From Rotaria sp. Silwood1 (Eukaryota > Rotifera > Eurotatoria > Philodinida > Philodinidae), in assembly GCA_905250075.1 (NCBI GenBank), contig CAJNOP010000083.1:377092-441091 (forward strand): 64,000 nt of DNA. The letters are read 5' to 3'. Made by a program: the position numbers and the translations under genes. The notes under the pieces are model-generated. The model had not been told where the DNA came from. It searched no databases and was given only the letters and a program-made list of their open reading frames with translations. The stretch's first letter is position 1. Each line of letters starts with the position of its first letter. Below are positions 33,780-45,749 of this stretch, one piece after another.

Positions 33780-36040
33780 CCTAGTTTCATCGTAATTTCA
33801 GTTTTAATATCATTATCATCATTATTTGATGAACTCGTTGATTGACAAAATAATTTTCTCTACTGTAGTAAAAAAATAAACTGAATAAATAATAGCAGCA
33901 ATAAGATTGAATATAATATAAACAAGAAAAAGAAACCGTTATTGAAAAACAATATAGATAAATGAAGAATTTCATTTATTGATAAAATCGTCTAATATCT
34001 TAAACTATTTCTTGGCATGAAAGTCTTAATAAAAAATATCCATTCATTTTTAGTTCATTGAAAAACAGTTGATTAGATTGTATTTTTTGCTTATTCCTAC
34101 TCGGATGAACTTATTTCAAGACACAAACTATATAAACTAAGGTCTGCGTTAAAAACGCTACTTTTCTTTGTATAGTCACAAAATTTTTTGTTACATAACG
34201 TTGTGTATGATTATTTAATAATTGTAGACCAGAGAAATCATGAATAGTTTCTATTCCACTGGAATAGACCCTAAAAATATTCATCTGTTTTTGACAACAA
34301 TACACCATGATACAACACTTTTTAAAAGAAAACCGGTGCTAATTATTACATGCATTCAATCTGATATTGTTAAAAAAACTGATTACAAGTATTTCAGTAA
34401 CAAAACAAAACATCTTTTCGGCTAGGTACATAGTCCCATATAACTATCAACTGTTATATCTGGAAAGTTCTTTTGATATTTAATAAATCTTGTGAGATAC
34501 CATGAGCAATACCTTGTAGTGCACCGAAAAGATCAGGTGTACTATAATAAACTAGATATTATTTAATAATATAAATCTACCAATCGAATCAGCTTTTTGA
34601 ACAATTAAAACATAGAGAATACCAAAATTAAAAAAATGCATTGTTTCCATCAATATGAAAAAATACAGTTGTTGTATAAAATAATATCCAGCAAATCGAA
34701 TAGAAAATACTAGAAAGATAATTATTGATAATAGATTTGTATCAAAAAATTTAAGTATTCGTCTAGTCATATAAAGACCAAAAACTTCAGATAATACTGA
34801 TACTAAGGACATCCAACCAACAATCGATCGTGATTGACATGGTACTATTTCATCAATATATAAATAAACAAACTATTCGAAAATAAAAAATTTTCAAACT
34901 TACAAGATACATACAACCATAACATATGTCCCATATGAATGTAATCGAAAGAAAAATAAATATACTAAAATCTCTAAGTAATGGAATAAGTGTTAATAAA
35001 TTAAATGTTCGTTTATTTCATTTCATTAAATCTTCATTGTTTTTTAAAAAAATAAAATTTGTAACTATAATCGTAAGAAGAGCTATGATTGTAAACATAC
35101 AAATATAGACATATTCAGTTTTAAATACATTATATAGACGACTACTAAAAAAAGCTGTTAAACCAAAACAAATTGTACCTCAAACACATTGTTTATCAAT
35201 TAAATCAGAATGAATGACAACTGAAAATCCAATTGATATACCAATAGTATTTGCATTTGAAAGTAATGTTGAACCAATAATATATATATAAGTGAATAAA
35301 TAAGAACATAAATGACTTGTTGTTGATATCGTATACCATGACAAAAATATGGAATAGAATAAATTATTTCACATTTTTGCTTGAAATAATTTATTCTCTT
35401 CATAAATATTAATCATACATGTATATATATATTATATTATATTTTTTTTCTTATGTATAATAATTAAATTTTAACTAACCTGTTAAAGTTTTAACAAATA
35501 ACTCATCAATTAGTACTCGATAATCAATTTCACATATAGAATTTTCATCATATTTGAAATGTTTTTCTATTGCATTTGAATTCATAGTAAATATTGAATT
35601 AAATGTAACATTTTCATTTTTACAATATGCTTGATATGAACATCCACATTCTTATCTTGTTGCACATTTTATTGCTACTTCTTGACTAGCCCAAAAATTT
35701 AATATATAACCATAATACATATTAGTTTGTATATGATGAGATTTAATATTTGGTAAAAAAAAATATAAATGAAAATAAAAGAATAATACAACTTAAAATA
35801 AAACAACGTGAATGATCAGTAATAAAATCTATTAAAGGACTTGTAAAAAAGATTAAAAAATGGAAGAATTATATTTGAATAAGAAATTTCAGTATTTGAA
35901 AGACTACATGCATGAAGTGTTAAATTTTAAATTGAAATTATTGCATCATAAGCAGAATAGAAAAGAAAATAATGTGTTTTAAGTAGAAGATAATAATGAT
36001 TAATAAATAATACACAATCCAGTGTTTTAGTTAAGCTAAC
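33780..36040 (-). pseudogene. Decayed duplicate of the MFSD6-like transporter
   Basis: All exons of the intact gene can be traced in the same order. The last-exon relic is at about 33780-33965 and the exon-4 relic near 34500-34550. The exon-3 relic at 34552-34880 is still open for 86 codons (ETMHFFNFGILYVLIVQKADSIG, nearly identical to the gene). Broken exon 2 lies at about 34890-35420 and broken exon 1 at about 35480-36040 (the GYILNF and cysteine-loop part at 35640-35710). About 450 bases of unrelated DNA separate the last exon from exon 4. Frameshifts and stops in exons 1 and 2 rule out a full transporter. Confidence 0.85.
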
Positions 36041-37141
36041 ATGAACTTTTTTTGCTTTTGATGTATACGATTTTATTCTTTGTTGATTAGAATAAGCGAG
36101 ATCAACAAATGATTTTTCATTCGAACTTTTCTCTAGACTAGATGAAATTGATAAACAAATTAAGTAGAATAATGAAAACTATTTCACATCTACATACTTT
36201 AATGTTCACGAGATTTCCAAAGACCAAGCAGCAGAGCACGGATTATTTTCATATGAAAGAGAACTGCTTATCAGTTCGGATGATAGAAAAGACTTGTGTA
36301 ATTTTTTCGCTGATTGAAACTTCAGAAACCTGAAATTTCTAGACATAATTTCTTCGACAATTCAGAATTCATCGAGCATTGAAGATTAGTTAGAAAATTT
36401 CTGTCCTTTATCTGAACGATTATGCATATATCCATCGCTCTCCCAAATGAAATATATTCAGAAAAAAAAAATTTTATTTATATAGTCTACATTAAATTGT
36501 CCTTGAACGAGATAAAACACAATAGATGATGCTAACTACTTTCATTAGCACGAAAATATTGTCTAGAGAATCGGCAATGTTTCTAGAATTATAAACTTTA
36601 CCGTATCAATAGGCTCCATCAACAAAAGATATAATTTGTATCTCCAATGATTCTTCGAAAATTTATTGTATATCTCGTCGTAATTTACAATCGATTACAC
36701 CAGTCAATTCAAATAAATATAACAATAGAAAAGAGGACTACTTTTTATTTAATTGAAAAAAATCATTTGATATTTGATGGTCCGAAAACGAACATTGACG
36801 TCATGACAGTGGTCTGTTATATATACAAACAAAGAAAAAGGGGGTAGGCCAGCAAAAGCTAAATCTATTTCGCTAGTAAAAGACTGATCATTTAGTCTTT
36901 ACTCTGATCATATATATATATTTTTTTTTACAGATCAAAAACTTTATTTCAATTTAATAATCGAAATTGAATAATATATACAATTCTTATCTATTTCTAA
37001 TACGATTTATGTAGTTTTATAAATGAATATGATCGAAAAAAGAATTAAAATCGATCGAAGTTTTACTAAGGGTCCTTGTCAATCAAAGTAGATAATCCAT
37101 ATTTGTGCAAAAACAAGATAATATTTGCTTTTTTTTTTATT
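36041..37141. other. Gene-free spacer
   Basis: About 1.1 kb. It includes the 5' flank of the pseudogene and the 3' flank of the membrane-protein gene at 37142. No reading frame is credible. Confidence 0.45.
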
Positions 37142-38062
37142 TTATTGACAATCAGTACTATCTAGTTGAATAACATGATGATCAGGTTTATTAATAACAT
37201 GTGGATAATTTTCCATATTCATTTTTCGATTCATTACTAAATCATATTGTTTATTATTAACATATTCTGATGGTTCATACATTGATGTATTTATATGTTC
37301 AGGTTCTCGTAACATTGTTTTACAATATCGTCGAAAATGTCGACGAATCATTAATTTTTGTATTGTCCATGGTAATTGTTCATGTGTTTTACATTGTTCA
37401 ACAAGAGTTTTCCATCGTTCAATAATTTGTTGATCTAATGATGAACGACGTCGAACACGTACTCGATTTTCAATGGATGATAAATCAGGTATAATTATTG
37501 ATTGTGTATCAGAATTTATACGATTATTTGAAGTTGATGATGATATTAAACTTTCATTAATAAGTATACGATTTTGATTTATAATAGCTAATTGTTTTTC
37601 AATATTTCTTATACGATTTATTTCATCACGTATTAATTTATCATTATTATTCTCTGTTGTACCTAGATAAATATCCCAGAGTTTATCACGTTTTTGTTTA
37701 TCGACAAGTTCTTCTAAAACAAAAAGGAAGAACATAAAATTTTTAAAATATTCATAATAATTATGTGTGTTTTTTTTAAATAAAAGTATATTACCAAGTA
37801 TTTGTTTCGTATGTGTTTGATCACGAAGAGTTTCGATTAATATGTTTGGTCGACGTTTTTCACAATATTCAAATGTTTCATCGCGCACTTTTATTTGCAT
37901 ACCTAACATACAGACCATACCCATTGAATACCAGAGTAGAACAACAATAATAAATAAAATGGCACCAGTTAAATCATAATCTTTCGATATTAATTCAACA
38001 ATAGCTGTTGATTCATCTATATATGTCGTATGATACGAAGTAATTGTATTGTTCATACTCAT
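37142..38062 (-). CDS. Single-pass membrane protein of unknown function
   Basis: Two exons (38062-37795 and 37713-37142) give 279 residues. The 81-bp intron has no in-frame stop, so retention would only add 27 residues. Translation starts at the first of two close ATGs (MSMNNTITSYH). A short external-type N-terminus with an NNT site is followed by one helix (about 31-54, GAILFIIVVLLWYSMGMV). A cytoplasmic region of about 225 residues comes next (KVRDETFEYCEKRRPNIL, KQKRDKLWDIYLG, RVRVRRRSSLDQQIIERW), basic and partly helical. The overall shape (short ectodomain, one helix, conserved juxtamembrane stretch) recalls small auxiliary subunits such as KCNE, but I see no decisive motif. RRRSS could be a basophilic kinase site. 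Confidence 0.65.
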   Translation of the reverse strand: MSMNNTITSYHTTYIDESTAIVELISKDYDLTGAILFIIVVLLWYSMGMVCMLGMQIKVRDETFEYCEKRRPNILIETLRDQTHTKQILGNILLFKKNTHNYYEYFKNFMFFLFVLEELVDKQKRDKLWDIYLGTTENNNDKLIRDEINRIRNIEKQLAIINQNRILINESLISSSTSNNRINSDTQSIIIPDLSSIENRVRVRRRSSLDQQIIERWKTLVEQCKTHEQLPWTIQKLMIRRHFRRYCKTMLREPEHINTSMYEPSEYVNNKQYDLVMNRKMNMENYPHVINKPDHHVIQLDSTDCQ

Positions 38063-39969
38063 TCGTTGACTTGTACAATGTAAAAGAGTAAAAGAGAATG
38101 AGTATATAATCAAAACATATTTTTAAATTCACATAGGTTATGCAGTCGATTGTATAAAGTTATACTTGATGAGAATTGAAAGTAAAAAAGAAAATCTGTT
38201 TTCGATATCTTATCAATAAAATGATTCATGTTGTTATGGTTTCAAACCCAGCAGTGATACTAGTATATTATTATTCGTATGAAAGAAGTCTAGTGTCCAG
38301 TAACCGACTTCTAATGCTAAAAATTCGTCGAATTGGTTTGGATCCTGGACATTATCTCATACCCGCTCCGGCAATTAATGTGACCTCAATTTATTATCAT
38401 AGAAATGGAAAGTGATATAGTTTTACTAAAACAATTCATTATTGATGAAAATTTATCTACAGATGATGATGACAGTGAACTATAAGACAAAAGTAACTGA
38501 ATACATGGAGAAAAAAATGAATTATCAAAAACGTGAACATGTATTCTCATGATGGAAAAAGCATCCATGTATATATCTACCATTATGATGTTTGATACTA
38601 ACACTGTGTTCCACTCCAACATCATCAACAACAATTATACGAATACTTAGCGAAATAGATCAAATGTTAAAAGCAGAAAGATACTAAGTGAATCCTGAAT
38701 TAATTGCTTTGTGTGAAAAATTTGAGATGATCTCTTTTTTTTTGTTGCTGTTGATTGAAGAAACAAAATAGCATCTTTTACACATAAAATACAAGTTTAA
38801 AAGCTGTACTATGACAAGGAAAGTATCTGCCACATAGCGATGAGCTCTGGTTCGAGCTCGATGATGAAAAGCCGTATTCATGCAGGATACTAATTGAGTC
38901 AACTAGTGTCAAAAAGTTTAAAGAACAAGTAATCATTGATTGTCCTTTGGTATTCTATTAGACAGAAATAAAATATACAATATTACATCCGAATAGGGCG
39001 CGAGAGGATCTGACAGAGCCGATTTTTACATGATGTCCTTTATGGATGGTCGTTTATGGCTGTAGATGTGGTGCCAAAAAAAAATAAATACATATACACT
39101 GACATTCACTGCTCAGAGCCTTTTATAAAAAAATTGAAACAAAAATATTAATACGAATAACGATAAATTGATCGTCGATGGAAACGATGAAAATTATTAT
39201 TTTGTCAAATACTGACTTCATGACAATCGATTATGATTTCTGTCCGTCTTCGATGATCAATCTTGTAATTGATGCAAAAAAATGCAATGTCAATGATTAA
39301 TTATTTACCTATCGTTGATGTTATCGTTTTGGTCTAGTCGTAACATTATTTAATTGATTTAAGCATTATATATTCGAATCTCAAATAGGATATGTTGCTT
39401 ATACTTTTTTTTTTCATTAAGAACAAAAATAGACAAATAATCAGGTTCTAGTGAAATTAAGTTTTTTTCTCTAATCGAGCGGGAAACATATTGGTGGGTT
39501 GAGAAGTCTTAGTGAACAACAAAAATTCTCGTCTACGTTTGTTCGCTAAAGTAGACATATCATTTATTTCGGATTGAATACTTTTTCTTTTTTTCTATTG
39601 TTTGCCACCTAATCGTTATTATTGATATTCTATGTTAATGTTTTACTTCTAATGATATTATTGTGTAGGAAATGCTGAAGAGGTACGAACTTATATCACG
39701 AACCGTACGCGTGGCTTCGTAAGCTGAACCCAGTCGACTCCTTTTACCTATCATAGTGACAGTTGTATAGAACTGGGAAAAGTTCCTATGTTCGTAGGTA
39801 GCTGTCGTCGTTATTTGTAAGTCATATCGACACACATTGCCGTACACCACCAGCATAATCTAGTCTGCATATATCCAATTCAGACCTACAGGAAATCTCC
39901 CTGGTCTTTGGCACGTACGCAAGAATCAGTCGAAAAAATTCCACAATGGTTAGTATTGATCAGGACCAA
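38063..39969. other. Gene-free spacer
   Basis: About 1.9 kb. The part at 39640-39930 has more GC than its surroundings, but its frames have no recognisable product. I see no convincing gene. Confidence 0.45.
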
Positions 39970-39975
39970 TTTATT
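39970..39975 (-). terminator. Poly(A) signal of the ART/TPR gene
   Basis: AATAAA on the minus strand lies about 20 bases after the stop codon of the gene ending at 39996, which would give a very short 3' UTR. Confidence 0.5.
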
Positions 39976-39995
39976 GATAAAGCAAAAGAAAACAT

Positions 39996-42900
39996 TTACA
40001 TCTTCCTTTTTACACGGTCAATGTTATCTATCGTCGTTTTTACTGTAGAATGTGTTGGTGGAAGTGATTTCAGTTCAACGGCAAGCGTCTTTTCTAGAAA
40101 CTCAAGCGCTTTCGAGTAGTTACCCATGTTGTCATGCACAAGGCCCATGTTATTGTAACAATCACCAAAATTGGGATGATTCGGTGGTAAAGCTTTTTTC
40201 ATTATTTCCAGATCTTTTTCATATAATTGAAGTGCTTTCGAATAGTCACCCATGTTGTTGTACACCTGACCGATGTTACTGTAGGAAGTAGCCAAGTCCG
40301 GATGGTTCGGAGATAGAGCTTTTTCTCTTATTTCAAATGCTTTTTCGTATAATGCAAGTGCTTTTGAATAGTCACCCATGTTGTAATATACTTGACCGAT
40401 CTTACTGTAGGAAGTAGCCAAGTCGGGATGATTTGATAGTAGAGCTTTTTTTCTTATTTTAAGTGCTTTTTCGTAAAATTCAAGTGCTTTCCAATAGTCA
40501 CCCATGTTGTTATACACTTGACCGATGTTACTGTAGGAAGAGGCAAAGTTAGGATGACTTATCGCAAGTGTTTTTTCTAGTATTGCATGAGACTTCTCGT
40601 AACATTCAAGTGCTTTCGAGTAGTCGCCCTGGCTGCCATACACTACACCGATGTTGTTGTAGAAAGTAGCTAATGAGGGATGATTCGGAGGCAGAGCTCT
40701 TTCGTAGATCGTATGGGCTTTTTCGTAACACTCAAGTGCTTTCTTGTAGTCACCCATGCTGCCATACACTACACCGATGTTGTTGTAGGAACTAGCCAAA
40801 TCGGGATGATTCGAAGGCAGAACTTTTTTCAATATTTCTAGATCTTTTTCGTAAAATTCAAGCGCTTTCGAGTAGTCACCTATATTGTCATTTACTTGAC
40901 CGATATTGCTGTAGGAAGTAGCTAAGTCGGGATGATTCGGAGATAGAACTTTTTCTCTTATTTGTAGTGCTTCTTCGTGAAGTTCAAGTGCTTTTGAATA
41001 GTCACCCATATTGTTGTACACTTGACCGATATTGCTGTAGGAGATAGCCAAGTCGGAATGATTTGATGGCAGAGCTTTTCCATACATTTTGTGCGCTTTA
41101 TTGTAAAACTCAAGTGCTTTTGAATAGTCACCCATGTTGTTATACACTTGGCCGATATTGTTGTAGGACGTAGCCAAGTCGGGATGTTTTGGAAACAGAG
41201 CTTTTTCATAGATGTTGTATGCTTTTTCGTGTAATTCAAGCGCTTTCGGATAGTCACCCATATTGTTATACACTTGACCGATCTTATTGAAGGAAGCAGC
41301 CAAGTCGCAATGGTTCGATGGCAGAGCTTTTTCTCTTATTTGAAGTGCTTTTTCGTGAAATTCAAGTGCTTTCGAATAGTCACCCATGCTGTTGTACATT
41401 TGGCCAATATAGCTGTAGGAAGTAGCCAAGTCGGGATGGTTTAATGGCAGAGCTTTTTCGCAGATTTTATATGCTTTTTCGTAAAACTCAAGTGCCTTCA
41501 AATAGTCACCCATGTTGTTATACACTTGACCAATATTGCTGTAGGAGGTAACCAAGTCGAGATGATTTGATGGCGGAGCTTTTTCTCTTATTTGAAGCGC
41601 TTTTTCGTAAAACTCAAGTGCTTTCGAATAGTCACTCATGTTGTTGTACACTTGACCGATATAGCTGTAGCACGTAGCCAAATCAGGATGATTTGCAACC
41701 AAAGCTTTTTCATAGATGTTGTGTGCTTTTTCGTACAATTCAAGCGCTTTCGGATAGTCACCGATGTTGTTGTACATTTGGCCAATATAGCTGTAGGAAG
41801 TAGCCAAGTCGGGATGATTTGATGGCAGAGCTTTTTCGCAGATTTTAGATGCTTTTTCGTAAAACTCAAGTGCTTCCGAGTAGTGACCCATTTCCTCATA
41901 AGCAAGACCAATGTAATTGTACGATTCAGACAAATCAGAATGAATGGGAAGGAGACCTTTTTCTCTTGTTTCAAGTGCTTTTTTCAAAAATTGTATTGCT
42001 CTCGAGTACTCGCCCATCCTTCCATAAAGTAGACCGATGGTGTTGTAGGTATCAGCTGTGGAAGGATGGTCTTCGGGGAGACTTTTTTGTTTGATTTCGA
42101 GGGATCTTTCATAAAATAGAAGAGCTTCTTTGTATTGTCCTTTGTTCAGTTTTATTAGTCCAAGCTGATAATAGATATCTGCTTCATCACCATCGTCGGA
42201 TGCCAGTTCTAGAAGTGCGGCATACAGTTCTTCGGCCTTGTCAAATTGACCTATCTTCACTAGCAATTTGCCCATTTGATGCCACCTCATGCTACCTGAA
42301 AATTCTTGTCGTATAAGATCAGTTAATTGACGAAGTTGTTGGTCATCATCTGATGTAAGCTTAAGATCCACTTCATAAAGTTGACTATTTTTGCCAATTT
42401 TTCGAATGTCACCAATTCGAAAAACGGTGTGCATGGAGAAAAGAATTTCATCTTCTCGAGCGAAATCACTCAGCTCTCGGATGGATGCAAATGGAGTTGA
42501 TGAGACTGTGGGATCAACGGTTATACACATGAGGATGCCCACCATATCGGTTGTTTCTAAGGAGTCTCTGGCGAAGCTGAGGGCGACAGTTCGACTTTTA
42601 CGGGTGAATAAAAAATTATTGAATGATATAAGTCCACCTTTGTTTTTTGCCAGTTTTTCGAAGTCTCCTGTCGATAATCCTTGGCCTCGATAAACAAAAA
42701 ATGACTTCCCATGATATTGACCGAGCTGTTTCTGGTGCAGGCTTTCGATTTGTCGGTGAATATCACAAAGATAAAATCCCATTCTGATTATTATGTCACA
42801 ATCGAGTGTTCGTAAAGCTCGATTAAGCATTTTGAATGTAAAGCATCCGCGTGTATACCACGAAATAGCCAATGATGAATGATAAGTTTGTTTAAATTCT

Positions 42901-43499
42901 TTCAGAAGTTTGAGTTCTTGGTTGTTTTCCTGATATAATTCTCGGCAAAACTTGACCAAGTCTTTGATGGCTTCTTGACCATGTTCCATATTAAGAAGAA
43001 TTTTTTTGAGTAATTCCGAATACATAAAGGTGGGTTCTAGCTGATTAAGATTTTCGCTAAAACGTCCTTCATTTGGACCAATAATACTGACCATTATATT
43101 ACTTTGATTGCATCGGTTGACCGCCATATGTAATTTTTCGCATATGGACTTGATTGATTTGTGGACACCTTTAATTTTTGTCCAGTTTTTAGCCCATGCC
43201 TTATGATGCTTTTTGCTGCGACAAGATATGTATATAGCATCAAGCTTCGGTATACCGTGAATGTCTGGTACGAGATATTGCCCTATTCTACCAGAGCAGA
43301 TAACGAATGATGTTTCCTCTTTGTTTTCATTGATATGCTGAACACATTCTTCTGCTGTGGTGCAAATATTCACGTGATTGACAATACCACGCAATTCCGC
43401 GAGTGTATACTGATAATCTTCATTTGTCTTGTCAAAATTTTCATCGACCCAGATGAGTAAATAGTTTTCAACCATGCGTCGTCTTTGTTGTTGATTCAT
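39996..43499 (-). CDS. ADP-ribosyltransferase with kinesin-light-chain-type TPR array
   Basis: A single exon gives 1167 residues. Residues 1-145 form an N-terminal domain (LLIWVDENFD..., VICSGRIGQYLVPDIH) common in rotifer proteins of this type but of unknown role. Residues about 150-400 form an arginine-type ADP-ribosyltransferase domain with the R-S-E signature: R271 (FVYRGQG), S292 (LISFNNFLFT) and E349-D350-E351 (AREDEILF), the E-x-E of mono-ADP-ribosyltransferases. Residues about 440-1155 hold 17 tandem 42-residue TPRs (consensus IGQVYNNMGDYSKALEFYEK), preceded by a weaker one at 405-437. The enzyme would transfer ADP-ribose from NAD to arginine on proteins held by the TPRs. There is no signal peptide, so it is intracellular. 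The target is unknown. The catalytic residues look intact. Confidence 0.92.
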   Translation of the reverse strand: MNQQQRRRMVENYLLIWVDENFDKTNEDYQYTLAELRGIVNHVNICTTAEECVQHINENKEETSFVICSGRIGQYLVPDIHGIPKLDAIYISCRSKKHHKAWAKNWTKIKGVHKSIKSICEKLHMAVNRCNQSNIMVSIIGPNEGRFSENLNQLEPTFMYSELLKKILLNMEHGQEAIKDLVKFCRELYQENNQELKLLKEFKQTYHSSLAISWYTRGCFTFKMLNRALRTLDCDIIIRMGFYLCDIHRQIESLHQKQLGQYHGKSFFVYRGQGLSTGDFEKLAKNKGGLISFNNFLFTRKSRTVALSFARDSLETTDMVGILMCITVDPTVSSTPFASIRELSDFAREDEILFSMHTVFRIGDIRKIGKNSQLYEVDLKLTSDDDQQLRQLTDLIRQEFSGSMRWHQMGKLLVKIGQFDKAEELYAALLELASDDGDEADIYYQLGLIKLNKGQYKEALLFYERSLEIKQKSLPEDHPSTADTYNTIGLLYGRMGEYSRAIQFLKKALETREKGLLPIHSDLSESYNYIGLAYEEMGHYSEALEFYEKASKICEKALPSNHPDLATSYSYIGQMYNNIGDYPKALELYEKAHNIYEKALVANHPDLATCYSYIGQVYNNMSDYSKALEFYEKALQIREKAPPSNHLDLVTSYSNIGQVYNNMGDYLKALEFYEKAYKICEKALPLNHPDLATSYSYIGQMYNSMGDYSKALEFHEKALQIREKALPSNHCDLAASFNKIGQVYNNMGDYPKALELHEKAYNIYEKALFPKHPDLATSYNNIGQVYNNMGDYSKALEFYNKAHKMYGKALPSNHSDLAISYSNIGQVYNNMGDYSKALELHEEALQIREKVLSPNHPDLATSYSNIGQVNDNIGDYSKALEFYEKDLEILKKVLPSNHPDLASSYNNIGVVYGSMGDYKKALECYEKAHTIYERALPPNHPSLATFYNNIGVVYGSQGDYSKALECYEKSHAILEKTLAISHPNFASSYSNIGQVYNNMGDYWKALEFYEKALKIRKKALLSNHPDLATSYSKIGQVYYNMGDYSKALALYEKAFEIREKALSPNHPDLATSYSNIGQVYNNMGDYSKALQLYEKDLEIMKKALPPNHPNFGDCYNNMGLVHDNMGNYSKALEFLEKTLAVELKSLPPTHSTVKTTIDNIDRVKRKM
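40010..42170 (-). repeat. 126-bp tandem repeat encoding the TPRs
   Basis: Seventeen units of 126 bases in register with the 42-residue TPR. The central units (about 5-10 and 14-16) are more alike than the outer ones, which suggests unit turnover by unequal exchange or conversion. Confidence 0.85.
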
Positions 43500-43577
43500 A
43501 ATGAGGAAAATGTTTGCTCTTTGATTGATAATTGACGATGATACAATAATAAACTGCTGTTATGAATAGAGTTTACT

Positions 43578-43590
43578 TTTTTATATATAC
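43578..43590 (-). promoter_or_regulatory. Probable TATA box of the ART/TPR gene
   Basis: GTATATATAAAAA on the minus strand lies about 80 bases before the start codon at 43499, a suitable distance for a short 5' UTR. Confidence 0.5.
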
Positions 43591-43599
43591 ATTCGATAC

Positions 43600-45683
43600 T
43601 TGTTATTTTTTCTAGATATGGTTGTCGAAAACAAATTAATGGGAAAAAATCCAACGTCGGTTTTTTTATGATTATTTCCTCCGAGTTTCGTTCGTGTTTC
43701 ACGTGTACCGTGACGTAGGTTTCATTGCATTAGATACATGGTCTCATACGTTGTATATTTTTCTTGTCTCTTTGAAAGCAATCCTTTTTTCCTCTTTCTA
43801 AGAAGAACGAAAAAACAACAAGGATATCGTGATTTTGATTTTTTTTCTCATTATGTATCTGATTTTCATGCTGATAATGTGAATGAAACAAGCAGAAATA
43901 AAATTTCTATTTAAATTGAGGCAAACATCGAACAATGTTTTCTACTTGTCCAATATATTGCTGATGATTAATGAGTGATTAAACTAAAACAACTGTTCTC
44001 ACCATGCTTAACCCTCAGTGATATATATCGTATGTCGTATTTATTGAAGTAATGATGAGTTGCATATTTGGAGTTGCAAAATAATGAAAGTTTGATATGT
44101 TTGTTGAAACACAAAAGTTTGTTGCGAAAACAACAAACATTGCTTCTAATGTTAATTGCATGAGATTTTTGAGTTGTTTCTGAAAATACAATTATGACAG
44201 ACAAGATAGATTAGCAAAAAAGTTCATTAACAACGGAACAACGAAGGAATCAACAAAACACAAATAAACACAAAGCAAATTTTATTATTAGTGTCATCAA
44301 CTTTTTTTCTATTCCTTAATGTCTTTCGAAATGATTGAATATCATGAAGAATTTTTCGTCACTATCTGTCTATGTTCTTAAACGATGCTGATAATTTTGA
44401 ATCAATAAGAATACGTTAATATCAGTTCAACACTGTTCATTACATGACATGCATTTCGTTTCTGTCCATGATCATTGATTCACAAGTATCTAATGTTGCG
44501 AAAATCTATACATTAAGTATCTTTGCTGTGACAAGAATATTTAAAAATTTGTCATGATATGAGGAGAATTTTTTTTGGAAGCTTTCTTAGTTTGCATTTT
44601 TCGCACATGTTTAGTCGAGAACAAGTTGAAAGATCGATCAATGATTGCAATTCGAACACTTCGAAATGATCTGATCAGAACAAAATCGACTCGACACGAC
44701 TGCATCGTAGGATCTTACCATCTTGTACTCCAAAAGTAGGCACTATTAATTCGTATTAAACAGAAAAAAAATAATTGACGTGCCAAAAAAGAGATTCGAA
44801 CTACGTTTTCCGAATCTTTTGTTAGTTCTCTGAGATATATATATCGAAACCAACATCTCGTACCACAATATACGACACATATGACACATTTCTTATTAGT
44901 GTGAAGAATACATGCCCTTTGCGGTTATAATGTGTCAAAGAAATTGAAAATGAAAAAATTATTGATTTATTGTTGTATACAGAAAGCCTTTCGGATAGGA
45001 TGTGGATGTAGATGTTAAACCTTGCTGTCTTCACGCACATCTCAAATAGGTTAAAAGAGACTATCTAGTGTATTTTTAGTTTATATTCAACTTGGTTTAG
45101 AATCAAATATATTTTTAATAATTATTCGCTTGAAAGAATTTATTGCTTACCACAGATAGTTTAATTTGCGCCATCTATGATACTTGAATCGATAAAAATT
45201 TTCATAAAATGAAAAATTTCTCTGTAAGGTTAAAATGTAAAAGATGATAAAGTTGCTGACATTGTAATAGAAAGAATTCACTAACGTAGCTTTCGATTTG
45301 TGCCTACTAACTATTAATTAATGCATGTCGTTGAATAGAGAGGTGTTCGTCAAGAAAACGTTACACTTCAACACTCGTTATAGATCGTATTTCAAAAAAA
45401 GGATTCCAAAAATATAGGGTTCATTCTTATGCATTGTTATTTACTGATCTTTTCTGCTGAATTAAGAATAAAATCTGAGATGTTTATGTAAAGATAATTT
45501 CTATTGATAGAAGATTGTTTGTTAGAAGTATGAATGATGAATTAGATTTTTGTTTGAATTCTTAAAACTACAAATTTATTCACTAAGTAGAATTTACCTT
45601 GCATGTAAAAAATAAAAAAAGATGTCACTCTTATGCTCTATTTATCGTGTTTGATTGGTGTGTAATAATGCATTTAACACATG
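43600..45683. other. Spacer between divergent genes
   Basis: About 2 kb between the 5' ends of the ART/TPR gene and the CHK2-like gene. It should hold both promoters. No other gene is supported. Confidence 0.5.
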
Positions 45684-45691
45684 TATATATA
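45684..45691 (+). promoter_or_regulatory. Probable TATA box of the CHK2-like gene
   Basis: TATATATA lies about 60 bases ahead of the proposed start codon at 45750, consistent with a transcription start near 45715. Confidence 0.45.
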
Positions 45692-45749
45692 GTACAACCT
45701 TGAGTCATTCTTCATCATAATTTTTTTCTTGCACAATCGACTCTATTTG

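Noticed and set aside
38176-39856. Short frames in the 38-40 kb spacer
   Set aside because: No homology, signal, splice support or repeat conservation; expected by chance at this length.
40052-42693. Several frames antisense or out of frame to the TPR repeats
   Set aside because: They arise from the regular 126-bp repeat and have no independent features.
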